64,000 nucleotides of DNA from Streptomyces coffeae (lineage in GTDB: Bacteria > Actinomycetota > Actinomycetes > Streptomycetales > Streptomycetaceae), in NCBI RefSeq assembly GCF_016741875.1, contig NZ_JAERRF010000013.1, positions 1 through 64,000 of the forward strand, given 5' to 3'. Within the stretch, counting starts at the first letter, position 1, and each line of letters begins with the position of its first letter. A program made the translations under genes and the position numbers. A model generated the notes under the pieces. It had not been told where the DNA came from. It searched no databases and saw only the letters and a list, made by a program, of their open reading frames with translations. This document shows, in pieces, positions 48,997-58,324 of the stretch.

Positions 48997-50124
48997 GTGA
49001 CTGAGATCGAGATCGGGCGCGGCAAGCGCGGCCGCAGGGCGTATGCGTTCGACGACATCGCCGTTGTGCCGAGTCGTCGTACCCGGGACCCGAAGGAGGT
49101 CTCGATCGCCTGGCAGATCGACGCCTACCGCTTCGAGCTGCCGTTCCTGGCCGCGCCGATGGACTCGGTGGTCTCCCCGCAGACCGCGATCCGCATCGGT
49201 GAGCTGGGCGGACTCGGCGTTCTCAACCTCGAGGGGCTGTGGACCCGCTACGAGGACCCCGAGCCGCTGCTGGCGGAGATCGCCGAGCTGGACGAGCGCA
49301 CCGCCACCCGGCGTTTGCAGGAGATCTACGCAGAGCCGATCAAGGAGGATCTGATCGGCCAGCGCCTCAAGGAGGTGCGCGATTCGGGTGTGGTGACCGC
49401 CGCCGCCCTGTCGCCGCAGCGCACCGCGCAGTTCTCCAAGGCCGTGGTGGACGCCGGGGTCGACATCTTCGTGATCCGCGGTACGACGGTCTCCGCCGAG
49501 CATGTGTCGGGCGCCGCCGAGCCGCTGAACCTCAAGCAGTTCATCTATGAGCTCGATGTGCCGGTGATCGTGGGCGGCTGCGCCACGTACACCGCCGCGC
49601 TGCATCTGATGCGCACCGGCGCGGCCGGTGTGCTGGTCGGCTTCGGCGGCGGCGCCGCGCACACCACCCGCAATGTGCTGGGCATCCAGGTGCCGATGGC
49701 CACCGCGGTGGCCGATGTCGCCGCCGCCCGCCGGGACTACATGGACGAGTCCGGCGGCCGCTATGTGCATGTGATCGCCGACGGCGGTGTCGGCTGGAGC
49801 GGCGATCTGCCGAAGGCCATCGCCTGCGGTGCGGACGCCGTGATGATGGGCTCGCCGCTGGCCCGCGCCACCGACGCGCCCGGCCGGGGCCACCACTGGG
49901 GCATGGAGGCCGTCCATGACGAGGTGCCGCGCGGCAAGCGGATGAACCTGGGCGCGGTGGGCACCACCGAGGAGATTCTGCTCGGCCCCTCGCACACCCC
50001 GGACGGTTCGATGAACTTCTTCGGCGCGCTGCGCCGGGCGATGGCCACCACCGGTTACTCGGAGCTCAAGGAGTTCCAGCGGGTCGAGGTCACGGTCGCG
50101 CCGTCGCAGCACGACCAGCGCTGA
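48997..50124 (+). CDS. guaB3: GuaB3-type IMP dehydrogenase family protein without CBS domains
   Basis: The 375-residue protein has an IMPDH-like barrel (FDDIAVVPSRRTRDPKEV, PFLAAPMDSVVSPQTA, ADGGVGWSGDLPKAIACGAD) but lacks the CBS domains. At the place of the catalytic GPGSICTTR loop it has GFGGGAAHTTR, so the active-site Cys is missing. Actinobacteria usually carry this GuaB3 paralogue beside guaB; its reaction is not settled. The GTG has AAAGG 8-9 nt upstream. A strong bidirectional terminator follows. Confidence 0.9.
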   Translation: MTEIEIGRGKRGRRAYAFDDIAVVPSRRTRDPKEVSIAWQIDAYRFELPFLAAPMDSVVSPQTAIRIGELGGLGVLNLEGLWTRYEDPEPLLAEIAELDERTATRRLQEIYAEPIKEDLIGQRLKEVRDSGVVTAAALSPQRTAQFSKAVVDAGVDIFVIRGTTVSAEHVSGAAEPLNLKQFIYELDVPVIVGGCATYTAALHLMRTGAAGVLVGFGGGAAHTTRNVLGIQVPMATAVADVAAARRDYMDESGGRYVHVIADGGVGWSGDLPKAIACGADAVMMGSPLARATDAPGRGHHWGMEAVHDEVPRGKRMNLGAVGTTEEILLGPSHTPDGSMNFFGALRRAMATTGYSELKEFQRVEVTVAPSQHDQR

Positions 50125-50149
50125 GCGTTCCGCGCCGGAGGTTCCACAG

Positions 50150-50196
50150 CGAAGGGGAAGGCCCCGACCGCATCGCGGCCGGGGCCTTCCCCTTCG
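50150..50196. terminator. Bidirectional terminator after guaB3
   Basis: A 17-bp perfect stem (50150-50166 with 50180-50196), with an inner 4-bp stem in the loop, lies between the convergent stops of guaB3 and the membrane-protein gene. Confidence 0.9.
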
Positions 50197-50210
50197 TGCG
50201 TGGTGTGGCG

Positions 50211-50864
50211 TCAGTCGTTGTTGCTGAGGCGGAAGGCGGAGCTGACGGCGGCGATCGGAGCGAGGGCCATGAAGATGTACGTCAGCGGCTCGGCCTCCTC
50301 CTTCCACGTGTCGAACAGGTCGCTGAAGTGGTCGAAGAAGATCTCGTTCGAGGACAGGACGGAACTGGCGTCGCCGCCCATCTTCTCGGCCATGTTGCTG
50401 GTCGTGTCGTGAATGATCAGGGCGTAGCCGTAGAGCTCACCGACGAACACCGCGGCGATGGCCAGCAGCGCGCCGACCACCCAGAGACCGGGGTTGCGGC
50501 CGCCCAGCTTGGCGACCACGAATCCGATGAGCGCACCGACGGCTACACCGGTGTAGGCGAACTGCGTAATCTTCGGCTCGCCACTGTCCGTGTCCGCGAG
50601 CGCGAGCAGCAGGAAGGCGTAGACCAGCGCACCGACGATGGCGGCCCCGAGTGCCGCACCGACGGCCAGCAGCGGGTTGCCCGGTCGGCCCTGCGGCACG
50701 GGCGGCGGGAAGCCGCCGCCGAACTGCGGCTGCGGCGCACCGTACTGCGGCTGCGGAGCGCCGTACTGCGGGGCCTGCGGCTGCTGCGGGTAGCCGTAGC
50801 CCGCCGGCTGCTGGGGCTGCTGCGGCTGCTGGGGCTGCTGTGGCTGCTGCCAGTTCTGGCTCAT
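50211..50864 (-). CDS. Membrane protein with Pro-Gln-rich cytoplasmic leader
   Basis: The 217-residue protein starts with a low-complexity leader (MSQNWQQPQQPQQPQQPQQP, then YGAPQPQ repeats, to about residue 60). Three hydrophobic segments follow (LLAVGAALGAAIVGALVYAF, FAYTGVAVGALIGFVVA, GLWVVGALLAIAAVFVGELY). A soluble stretch (DHFSDLFDTWKEEAEPLTYI) and a last hydrophobic part (FMALAPIAAVSSAF) complete it. No named family is recognised; such P/Q/G-leader membrane proteins are common in Streptomyces. The start has GGGGATC upstream. A decayed paralogue lies directly upstream at 51050-51478. Confidence 0.75.
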   Translation of the reverse strand: MSQNWQQPQQPQQPQQPQQPAGYGYPQQPQAPQYGAPQPQYGAPQPQFGGGFPPPVPQGRPGNPLLAVGAALGAAIVGALVYAFLLLALADTDSGEPKITQFAYTGVAVGALIGFVVAKLGGRNPGLWVVGALLAIAAVFVGELYGYALIIHDTTSNMAEKMGGDASSVLSSNEIFFDHFSDLFDTWKEEAEPLTYIFMALAPIAAVSSAFRLSNND

Positions 50865-51049
50865 GGAGATCCCCCGGGGATGAAGGTGGAAATCCGCGTT
50901 CCGGGGACAGCCCTGACCTGCGGTGCGGTGGGCTGGGAACGCGGACGAATAGTTCGCGCCATAAAACTAACAGCAGGGCATGACAAAGGGACAAGTCGTG
51001 TCTGGCGTCCGTGACATGGCTGGGACCGGACGGAGACACGGTGTCCCGG

Positions 51050-51478
51050 CATATATGGATATCCCGGGTGCTCTTCAGCGATCCGCTGCGCCACGAGGTA
51101 ACTTTCCGCCCCCGCCACGGCGTAGAACGTGATGTCGTTACGGCCCAGGACCTCTCCGCGCCAGTGGTCGGCCACCAGCCCGAAGTGGTCGATCAGGGTA
51201 TCCGGGGTGGGTCAGGGAACTCTCGTCCCCCATCTGCACCGCGACGCCGATCAGTTCCGCGAAGCACATGCTCACCAGGGCCAACGGTACGCCGATCAGC
51301 GCGAGAAGCGGAGCGCGGCCGCCCAGCGCGCCGAGCGCGGCGCCGGCCAACAGCCCGATGCGCAGGGCCCAGTAGCCGACCTCCTGACCGCCCTGGCCGA
51401 ATTTCCCCTCTACCTCCCCGAAGACCAGTGGCCGAGCAGTCCGGCCGCGATGCCCGCGGGGAGGACAGAATCCGGCAT
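51050..51478 (-). pseudogene. Decayed, frameshifted paralogue of the adjacent membrane-protein gene
   Basis: Read on the minus strand from ATG 51478, three frame segments give one continuous membrane protein. The first is MPDSVLPAGIAAGLLGHW (then a stop). A shifted frame near 51430 gives FGEVEGKFGQGG, YWALRIGLLAGAALGALGG and LALIGVPLALVSMCFAEL. A second shift near 51225 gives DTLIDHFGLVADHWRGEVLG and FYAVAGAESYLVAQRI. The assembled product aligns with the neighbour at 50211-50864: GLLG-h-VFGEVEGKFG with GALIGFVVAKLGG, CFAELIGVAVQ with VGELYGYAL, and IDHFGLVADHW with FDHFSDLFDTW. The two shifts compensate, so the first and last parts share a frame. Either a degenerate tandem duplicate or two sequencing indels. 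Confidence 0.7.
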
Positions 51479-51490
51479 AAGCAATAATGT
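51462..51490 (+). promoter_or_regulatory. Promoter of a leaderless MreB-paralogue transcript
   Basis: AGGACA (51462-51467) and TAATGT (51485-51490) are 17 bp apart, and the ATG at 51497 begins exactly at the expected +1. There is no Shine-Dalgarno sequence. It overlaps the start of the pseudogene on the other strand. Confidence 0.6.
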
Positions 51491-51496
51491 CAACTT

Positions 51497-52654
<1,158 letters not shown>

Positions 52655-52678
52655 TGGCCCGCGCGGGGCCCTCGTGCC

Positions 52679-52723
52679 CGTCCGCCCGTGGCGGACGTGC
52701 CCGTACGGCCCGCGGCCGTGCGG
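52679..52723 (+). terminator. Tandem hairpins after the MreB paralogue
   Basis: CGTCCGCC (52679-52686) pairs with GGCGGACG (52690-52697). CCGTACGGCC (52701-52710) pairs with GGCCGTGCGG (52714-52723) with one G-U. They lie 25 bp after the stop. Confidence 0.7.
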
Positions 52724-52877
52724 CGTACCCCCCGCACCGGTCCGGCGGGCTCGGTACGGGGTCTCCGCGCCGGACCCTCGGTCGGTGTGTCCGGACGTGC
52801 GGCGGTGCGGCGGCCGTGGTGGGCTGGTGGCACCGCGTCCCGTGCGACGCGGGCGGACGGGAGGTGCGGGCGTCGAG

Positions 52878-55097
52878 GTGACGGCAGTCGAGCGCGGGGC
52901 CCACAGGCGAGCGGTCGTCGTGACCGTCGCCGTCCTGGCCGCGATCGCCTCCCTGCTGCCCTCCGCCGTCGCCCGTACACCGCCCCCGAGCGCCCGCGCG
53001 CCGTCCGCCCACGGCCCCGGCACCGCACCCGGCCGGTCCGCCGGACCACGGTCCGTCAGCCGGGTGCCGTATCCCACCTCCGTCGAACTGGAGTCGCTGA
53101 ACCCCTCGGTGGTGCGGGAGGGCGGGGAGCTGAAGATCAGCGGGACCGTCACCAACACCTCCGGCCGCCGGGTCGGTGCCACCCGCCTCGAGGTGCGGAT
53201 CGGGGGACCGGGGGCGATCGACACCCGCAGCGGGCTCGCCGCCGTGGCCGGGCGTACCGCCCTGGGCCGCGCCGACGGCCCGCCCGTGCCGGGCCGCAAC
53301 GCCGCCGTCGCCGCGCTCGCCCCCGGCGCCGCGCACCGCTTCCGGCTCACCGTGCCCGTACCGGACCTGGGCCTCGACGGGCCCGGGGCGTTTGCGCTCA
53401 CGGTGGACGTGGCCCGCCGGGACGGCAGCGGCACCGTCACCGTCCTTGGGGTGACGCGCGGTTATGTGTGCGCCTATCCCGACGGCGCCGATCTGGAGCC
53501 GCTGCACACCACCGTCCTGTGGCCGATCACCGATGTGCCGCATATGGAGGCGCTGACCCAGCGCACCCGCGACCGTGTGCTGCCGGTCTTCCGCGACGAT
53601 GCGCTGAAGGCCGCCTTCGGGCCCGGCGGACGGCTGCGGCGGCTGGTCGAGATGGGCCAGGACCAGCCGGTGACCTGGGTGATCGACCCCGATCTCGTCG
53701 CCCAGGCCCAGGCCATGGCCGAGGGCTACCGGGTCGCCAGGACCCCCGGTGGCGCCGATCCGCAGGACGCCACCGACGGCGAGGGCGGCGACGTGGCGGC
53801 GGACTGGCTGGCCGCGCTGCGCAGGGCGGTCCACGGACGGGACGTCATCGCGCTGCCGTACGCGGACCCGGATCTGGCCTCGCTCGCGCGCGGCGACGCG
53901 TCCCTGGCCGGGCTGCTGCGCAGGTGGTCCCGGGTGGGCCGGACGGTGGTGGACCGGGCGCTGGACACCCACGCCCGCGCCGATGTGGCCTGGCCCGCGG
54001 GCGGCGCGGTGGACGGTGCGATCGCCGCGTACACCCGGCGGCTCGGCCTCGGCACGGTGCTGGCCTCCGGCGGCACGGTCGGCCCGTCGGCCGCGCTGGT
54101 CGCAGGAGGAGCGACGGACGACGGCGCGGTGTCCCTCGGCGACGGAACGACCGCGCTGACCTTTGACACCACGCTCGCCGCCCTGCTCTCCCAGGGTTCC
54201 CGCGGCAGGTCCGCCGCCGGAGCGCCCGCCCGGCTGCGGCTGCGGCAGCGGCTGCTCGCCGAGACGCTGACGGCCGTACGGGAACTGCCGTACGTCCGCC
54301 GCGATCTGGTGGTGGCGCCGCCGCGCCGGATGTCGGTCGCGGTGGCGGGCGTACTGCTCGGGGCGCTGGCCGACGGCCAGAAGGCGGGCTGGCTGGCGCC
54401 CGCCCGGTTCGAGGTGGCGCTGCGCGAGCCGGAGCCGGGGGAGTTGCGGAGCTTTGAGGGCTATCCGGCGGCGCTGCGCGCCTCCGAGCTGCCGCCCGCC
54501 CGGCTCGCGGCGGTCGCCCGGGACCGGCGGCGGCTGCGGGCGCTGGCGAAGGTGCTGTCGGACGCGCGGGCCACCGCCGCGTCCGTACGGGCGGCGATGG
54601 CGCGCTCCCTGTCGACCGCCTGGCGCGGTGACGCGGAGGCCGCCGGTGCCTACCAGCGGGGTGTGGCCCGATATCTGAGCGCTTCGATGGCGTCGGTGCG
54701 GCTGGTGCCCAAGTCGACGGTGGTGGTGGCCGGGGGCTCCGCGACCATCCCGGTCACCGTCGACAACGGGCTTCAGCAGGACCTCACCGGGGTCGAACTG
54801 CGGGTGCTCTCCAGCCGGCCGGAGCGGCTGAGCACAGTGGAGCGGTCGGTGGAGGTACGGGCGTCCCGGGCGGTGAGCCGGACGGTACGGGTCAGGGTGA
54901 GCGCCTACGCCAACGGCCCGGTGCGGCTGACCGCCCGGCTCTACACCACCTCGGACGGCGAGCCCTGGGGCGAGCCGATGACGTTCACCGCGCAGGTGCG
55001 GTCGGTGCCCTCGGGGGCCATCGCGTTCGTCGGGGGCGGGGTGCTGCTGATCATGCTGGCCGCCGCGGTCCGGCTGCGCCGCACGCGCCGGGCGTGA
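52878..55097 (+). CDS. Large secreted, C-terminally membrane-anchored DUF6049-like protein
   Basis: The 739-residue protein has a signal segment (RRAVVVTVAVLAAIASLLPS) and an Ig/CARDB-like beta domain (VELESLNPSVVREGGELKIS, GTVTNTSGRRVGATRLEVRI). A long central region contains a polysaccharide-deacetylase-like barrel remnant (PVTWVIDPDLVAQAQAMAEG, DVIALPYADPDLASLARG). A second beta domain (VTVDNGLQQDLTGVELRVL) and a C-terminal anchor (AIAFVGGGVLLIMLAAAVRL, then RRTRRA) complete it. The layout is that of DUF6049, whose usual copy lies beside murJ/mviN in actinobacteria. This one sits beside an MreB paralogue instead. The GTG start has only a weak binding site. An envelope role is inferred. Confidence 0.78.
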   Translation: MTAVERGAHRRAVVVTVAVLAAIASLLPSAVARTPPPSARAPSAHGPGTAPGRSAGPRSVSRVPYPTSVELESLNPSVVREGGELKISGTVTNTSGRRVGATRLEVRIGGPGAIDTRSGLAAVAGRTALGRADGPPVPGRNAAVAALAPGAAHRFRLTVPVPDLGLDGPGAFALTVDVARRDGSGTVTVLGVTRGYVCAYPDGADLEPLHTTVLWPITDVPHMEALTQRTRDRVLPVFRDDALKAAFGPGGRLRRLVEMGQDQPVTWVIDPDLVAQAQAMAEGYRVARTPGGADPQDATDGEGGDVAADWLAALRRAVHGRDVIALPYADPDLASLARGDASLAGLLRRWSRVGRTVVDRALDTHARADVAWPAGGAVDGAIAAYTRRLGLGTVLASGGTVGPSAALVAGGATDDGAVSLGDGTTALTFDTTLAALLSQGSRGRSAAGAPARLRLRQRLLAETLTAVRELPYVRRDLVVAPPRRMSVAVAGVLLGALADGQKAGWLAPARFEVALREPEPGELRSFEGYPAALRASELPPARLAAVARDRRRLRALAKVLSDARATAASVRAAMARSLSTAWRGDAEAAGAYQRGVARYLSASMASVRLVPKSTVVVAGGSATIPVTVDNGLQQDLTGVELRVLSSRPERLSTVERSVEVRASRAVSRTVRVRVSAYANGPVRLTARLYTTSDGEPWGEPMTFTAQVRSVPSGAIAFVGGGVLLIMLAAAVRLRRTRRA

Positions 55098-55131
55098 CGG
55101 ACGGCCACCGCGCCCGGCGCCCGGGCCGCCG

Positions 55132-56403
55132 TCAGAGCCGGTGCGCCGTTCCCGCCGGGCTCGCCCCCCTGGTGTCCAGCAGCAGTTGGGCCTTCACCGC
55201 GAGCCCTTGCAGGTCGTACGCCCGGTGGTGTTGCAGCAGCACCGTCAGGTCCGCGTCGGCCGCCGCCTCGTACAGCGCGTCCGTGCGCTCCACCCGCCGT
55301 CCCCGCACCCGCCACTGCGGCACATACGGGTCGTGGTAGCTGATCTCGGCGCCCAGCTCCATCAGCCGGGACGCGATCTCCCGGGCGGGTGAGCACTCCT
55401 CGTCGGCGATGTCGGGCTTGTAGCCGACGCCCAGCAGCAGGATGTGCGCACCGCGCGCGGACTTGCCGTACTCGTTGAGCAGGGCCGTGCACCGCTGGGT
55501 GACATAGCCCGGCATCCGCCCGTTGACCTGCTGCGCCAGCTCGACCATCCGCAGCGGGAGGCCGAGCCCGCGCTGCTGGTAGGCCATGTGGTCGTGGTCG
55601 ACGGGCACACCGTGGCCGCCGACGCCGGGCCCGGGGCGGAAGGACTGGAAGCCGAAGGGCTTGGTCTCGGCGCACCGGACCACGTCCCACAGGTCCACGC
55701 CCAGGTCGTGGCAGTACACCGCCATCTCGTTGACCAGGGCGATATTGACGTGGCGGTAGTTGGTCTCCAGGACCTTGACGGTCTCGGCCTCGCGCGGGCC
55801 GCGGGCGCGCACCACCTTCTCGGTGAACCGGCCGTAGAACGCGGCGGCGGCCTCGGTGCAGGCGGGGGTGAGACCGCCGATCACCTTGGGGGTGTTGGCG
55901 AGGCCGTGGGCGCGGTTGCCGGGGTCGAGGCGGCAGGGGGAGTAGGCGAGATGGAAGTCGCGTCCGGCCCGCAGTCCGGACCCCTCCTCCAGGACCGGAC
56001 GCAGGAATTCCTCGGTGGTGCCGGGGTACACGGTGGATTCCAACAGGACAGTGGTGTGCGGGCGCAGCCGCGCCGCAAGCGTACGGGCCGCCTCGGCGAC
56101 CGCCGACAGATCGAGCTTCCGGTCCTCGCCCAGCGGGGTCGGGGCGCAGATCACGGCGGTACGGACGCGGCCCAGCTCGGTGGGGTCGGCGGTGATCCGG
56201 AAGCCACCGGCCACCATCCGGCGCAGCTCGGCGGCGGACAGCCGGCCGTCACCGGCCCCGGAGGGCAGCCGGCCGGCCCGCAGATCGCCGATGGCGCGCG
56301 GATCGGGGTCGTAGCCGACGGTGGTGATGGCCGCGGCGGTGGCGGCCTGGGCGAGGGGGAGACCGAGATGGCCGAGTCCGATGACGGCGAGATCTGCGGG
56401 CAT
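55132..56403 (-). CDS. UDP-glucose/UDP-ManNAc dehydrogenase family protein lacking the catalytic cysteine
   Basis: The 423-residue protein has the NAD-binding VIGLGHLGLPLAQAAT, STVYPGTTEEFL, the central helix VKVLETNYRHVNIALVNEMA, and the C-terminal domain LLLGVGYKPDIADEECSP. All three domains of the family are there. At the active site, however, it reads GPGVGGHGVPVD instead of GPGVGGHC-(I/L)-(P/A)-VD, so the nucleophilic Cys is Gly (about residue 262). YSPERxxPG has become YSPCRLDPG (about 153). It cannot perform the normal two-step oxidation by the known mechanism. It may be inactive, a binding protein, or an altered enzyme. It converges with the DUF6049-like gene. Confidence 0.82.
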   Translation of the reverse strand: MPADLAVIGLGHLGLPLAQAATAAAITTVGYDPDPRAIGDLRAGRLPSGAGDGRLSAAELRRMVAGGFRITADPTELGRVRTAVICAPTPLGEDRKLDLSAVAEAARTLAARLRPHTTVLLESTVYPGTTEEFLRPVLEEGSGLRAGRDFHLAYSPCRLDPGNRAHGLANTPKVIGGLTPACTEAAAAFYGRFTEKVVRARGPREAETVKVLETNYRHVNIALVNEMAVYCHDLGVDLWDVVRCAETKPFGFQSFRPGPGVGGHGVPVDHDHMAYQQRGLGLPLRMVELAQQVNGRMPGYVTQRCTALLNEYGKSARGAHILLLGVGYKPDIADEECSPAREIASRLMELGAEISYHDPYVPQWRVRGRRVERTDALYEAAADADLTVLLQHHRAYDLQGLAVKAQLLLDTRGASPAGTAHRL

Positions 56404-56603
56404 GACTGCGAGCCGTCCTTCCCGAGGCGATTCCGGATGGCGCAAAGGCAGACTAAGCGGAAATATGACTCGTATTCAGTATTGGTGGGGGGTGTTGGCC
56501 CGGTGTTGCGGCAGTGGGCGGAGCAGCGCCATGGCACGGCGAGGAGAAAGCCAGGAAAATCTCTGCACGTGCGACGTGATGTCGATCACAACGGGAGGCA
56601 GCG

Positions 56604-58310
56604 GTGAGGACACCGGCACTGGGACCGTCCGAGCGAGGCGAGGCGCTGGCCCGGATGGCGGACCGTGAGCTGGACGTGCTGGTCGTGGGCAGCGGAGTGG
56701 TCGGCGCGGGCACCGCGCTGGACGCCGCGACCCGCGGTCTGGAAACCGGCCTGGTCGAGGCGCGCGACTGGGCCTCGGGCACCTCCAGCCGGTCCAGCAA
56801 GCTGGTCCACGGGGGGCTGCGCTATCTGGAAATGCTGGACTTCGCCCTCGTCAGAGAGGCGCTGAAGGAGCGCGGACTGCTGCTGGAGAGGATCGCTCCG
56901 CATCTGGTGAAGCCGGTGCCGTTCCTCTATCCCCTCAAGCACCGGGGCTGGGAGCGGCTCTACGCGGGGGCGGGGGTCGCGCTCTACGACGCGATGTCGG
57001 TCTCCTCCGGACACGGCCGCGGGCTGCCCGTCCACCGCCATCTGACCCGGGGCCGTGCGCTGCGGGTGGCTCCCTGTCTCCGCAAGGACACCCTGGTCGG
57101 GGCGTTGCAGTACTACGACGCCCAGGTGGACGACGCCCGCTTCGTCACCGCGCTGGTGCGCACGGCCGCCCGCTACGGGGCGTATGCCGCCAACCGGGCG
57201 CGGGTGGTCGGCTTTCTGCGGGAGGGGGCGCGGGTGGTCGGCGCCCGGGTGCACGATCTGGAACAGGGCGGGGAGTTCGAGGTCCGCGCCCGCCAAGTGG
57301 TGAACGCCAGCGGGGTGTGGACGGACGAGACCCAGGCGCTGATCGGGGAGCGTGGCCAGTTCCACGTCCGCGCCTCCAAGGGCATCCACCTGGTCGTGCC
57401 CCGCGACCGGATCCACTCCACGACCGGGCTGATCCTGCGCACCGAGAAGAGCGTGCTGTTCGTCATCCCCTGGGGCCGCCACTGGATCGTCGGCACCACC
57501 GACACCGACTGGGACCTGGACAAGGCCCATCCGGCCGCCTCCAGCGCCGATATCGACTATCTGCTGGAGCATGTCAACGAGGTGCTGGCGGTGCCGCTGA
57601 CCCGCGACGACGTGGAGGGGGTCTACGCCGGGCTGCGCCCGCTGCTGGCCGGGGAGTCGGACGCCACCAGCAAGCTCTCGCGCGAGCACACGGTGGCCCA
57701 CCCCGTGCCGGGGATGGTGGTGGTCGCGGGCGGCAAGTACACCACCTACCGGGTGATGGCCAAGGACGCGGTGGACGAGGCGGTGCACGGCCTCGACCGC
57801 CGGGTCGGGCCGTGCGTGACCGAAGAGGTGCCGCTCATCGGCGCCGTGGGCTACAAGGCCCTGTGGAACGCACGGGCCCGGATCGCCCGGCGGGCCGGAC
57901 TCCATGTGGCGCGGGTGGAGCATCTGCTGAACCGCTACGGAGCGCTGGCCGACGAGGTGCTGGAGCTGATCGCCCAGGACCCCTCCCTCGGCGAACCGCT
58001 GCCCGGGGCCGAGGACTATCTGCGCGCCGAGATCGTCTACGCCGCGTCCCATGAGGGCGCCCGCCATCTCGACGATGTGCTCACCCGCCGCACCCGCATC
58101 TCCATCGAGACCTTCGACCGCGGTACGCGCAGCGCGCGCGAGGCGGCCGAGTTGATGGCCGGGGTGCTCGGCTGGGGCCAGGAGCAGGTCGACAAGGAGG
58201 TCGAGCACTACGAGAAGCGGGTGGAGGCCGAACGCGAATCACAGCGGCAGCCGGACGATCTGACGGCGGACGCCGCCCGGCTGGGCGCGCCGGACATCAT
58301 CCCCCTGTGA
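56604..58310 (+). CDS. glpD: Aerobic glycerol-3-phosphate dehydrogenase
   Basis: This FAD enzyme at the inner face of the membrane oxidises glycerol-3-phosphate to DHAP and passes electrons to quinone. The 568-residue protein has the FAD motif VLVVGSGVVGAGTALDAATR, GTSSRSSKLVHGGLRYLEML, VNASGVWTDE, TTDTDWD, GLRPLLAG and VAGGKYTTYRVMA. The C-terminal DAO_C domain ends at about 540. The GTG follows GGGAGG. No glpF or glpK is in the window. The gap upstream (200 bp) has no clear promoter. Confidence 0.95.
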   Translation: MRTPALGPSERGEALARMADRELDVLVVGSGVVGAGTALDAATRGLETGLVEARDWASGTSSRSSKLVHGGLRYLEMLDFALVREALKERGLLLERIAPHLVKPVPFLYPLKHRGWERLYAGAGVALYDAMSVSSGHGRGLPVHRHLTRGRALRVAPCLRKDTLVGALQYYDAQVDDARFVTALVRTAARYGAYAANRARVVGFLREGARVVGARVHDLEQGGEFEVRARQVVNASGVWTDETQALIGERGQFHVRASKGIHLVVPRDRIHSTTGLILRTEKSVLFVIPWGRHWIVGTTDTDWDLDKAHPAASSADIDYLLEHVNEVLAVPLTRDDVEGVYAGLRPLLAGESDATSKLSREHTVAHPVPGMVVVAGGKYTTYRVMAKDAVDEAVHGLDRRVGPCVTEEVPLIGAVGYKALWNARARIARRAGLHVARVEHLLNRYGALADEVLELIAQDPSLGEPLPGAEDYLRAEIVYAASHEGARHLDDVLTRRTRISIETFDRGTRSAREAAELMAGVLGWGQEQVDKEVEHYEKRVEAERESQRQPDDLTADAARLGAPDIIPL

Positions 58311-58324
58311 GCCGGTGAGCGTGG

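Noticed and set aside
47359..50307. A 982-codon minus-strand frame antisense to guaB and guaB3
   Set aside because: Both plus-strand genes are unmistakable; the composition (His/Gly/Asp/Arg-rich) is that of an antisense shadow.
50800..50855. A microsatellite-like CTGCTGGGG repeat
   Set aside because: It is the coding sequence of the Pro-Gln-Gln leader of the membrane protein on the minus strand.
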